NCBI GenBank assembly: GCA_018806915.1
Contig: JAGKQI010000076.1
Span: forward strand, 62,001-126,000
Direction: 5' to 3'
From: Phytophthora colocasiae
Lineage: Eukaryota; Oomycota; Peronosporomycetes; Peronosporales; Peronosporaceae
Length of the DNA: 64,000 bases
A program made the position numbers and the translations under genes. Each line of letters starts with the position of its first letter. Position 1 is the stretch's first letter. Shown piece by piece: positions 63,321 to 64,000 of the stretch. Under the pieces are notes generated by a model that was not told where the DNA came from, searched no databases, and was given only the letters and a program-made list of their open reading frames with translations.

Positions 63321-64000
63321 TGATGCAGTGGTTATAGTCAGTGATAGGAAAAAATAAATTAGATTTCCGCCGGCAAAAAATTTGCTTGGATAATGTCAAA
63401 CTGTGTTCATGAGTCCAGTACCAATACCCAACTGCACTAACCTTAAATTTTGCAATTTCCGATTGCGTTAGGAGTCAAAATACAAAACGGCTACTTCCGT
63501 TGCGTTGGTACTTACACAACGTCATGCGAGGTCGTTGCATGCGCTCTGATAGCCTTAGCAGCGCGACTGGATTCCCAGAAGTCTCTATTCACTTTCAGAA
63601 ACATAACAGCCTCTAAAAGGAGTGGAGACATCCTGTTTCTGCGGTCGGTCATGACATACTTAGCCTGTGTGCTCCAACTGCCGTCGTTTGCGCTCTTCTA
63701 GTAGTTGTATGTACGTAACATTTTCACCCCAGTTGATACGTCGTGCTTCGGTTTCGTGAGGATTCTCGAATCTCTTGACAAGGTTTTTTTTCACGACTTG
63801 AAAGGTCACAACTTCTCTTGTTTTGTACCTTCGTAATAGCCGACTCGAACATTGTATTGCGGATGATTGCAGCGTCTTGAGCTAAGTGGTGGTTTAGCTC
63901 GGGGTAATCTTCCAGCATTTCATCGAACGTGCCCCCTACGCAACGCTCACGTCTATGTCCTGAAGGGCCACGATAACCGAGTTAAATTTCTATAAGGTTG
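63321..64000. other. Gene-free end of window
   Basis: No gene could be supported here. A 64-codon frame on the minus strand (63724-63918) has some protein-like character but no recognisable pattern. It may continue a transposon beyond the window. Confidence 0.3.

Overview
The window looks like nuclear DNA of an oomycete (a stramenopile of the Phytophthora/Pythium type). Host genes have very short introns (58 to 81 nt), sit close together on both strands, and are followed abruptly by oomycete-style transposable elements (pogo/Tigger, PIF/Harbinger, chromodomain Ty3/gypsy, tyrosine recombinases). Species assignment is inference only.

Positions 1 to about 31.8 kb are gene-rich and almost free of transposons. 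In order: the 3' end of an unknown gene (+), a coiled-coil protein (-), a 72-residue coiled-coil protein (+), a 2152-residue IQ/ankyrin/WW-like scaffold (+), a CAMK-like kinase with a large insert (-), a BEACH-WD40 protein of WDR81/GFS12 type (+), a small B12D/NDUFA4-like membrane protein (-), a TMEM65-like protein with an EF-hand (-), a TMEM42-like membrane protein (+), a 2148-residue six-module EF-hand protein (-), a secreted four-module EGF-like protein (+), and a four-exon Tim17-type complex I subunit resembling NDUFA11 (-). Calcium/calmodulin themes recur (IQ motifs, EF-hands, CAMK-like kinase) and three genes look mitochondrial, but nothing shows these neighbours act together.

From about 32.3 kb to the right edge the DNA is mostly nested and decayed mobile elements. 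There is a pogo/Tigger transposase with an intact reading frame (32.7-34.2 kb); two opposed halves of one gypsy family (34.5-39.0 kb); a terminal-inverted-repeat sequence (39.0-41.0 kb); and a PIF/Harbinger derivative (42379-52261, TAA duplications) split by an 8.3-kb Ty3/gypsy element, 'element A' (43421-51685), with near-identical LTRs, an AGGAG duplication, PBS and PPT. A decayed relative, 'element B' (from 52345), follows, then an unrecognised ORF, tyrosine-recombinase remnants and a last degraded gypsy pol.

The most unusual signal is element A. Its whole length, LTRs and coding regions on both strands, is packed with short near-perfect inverted repeats: about one per 50 bp in the part I scanned most closely, stems of 6-12 bp. 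It also carries a 515-codon ORF antisense to pol whose coiled-coil end overlaps the chromodomain reading frame on the other strand. Element B shows a weaker version of the palindromes. I know of no described system that explains this.
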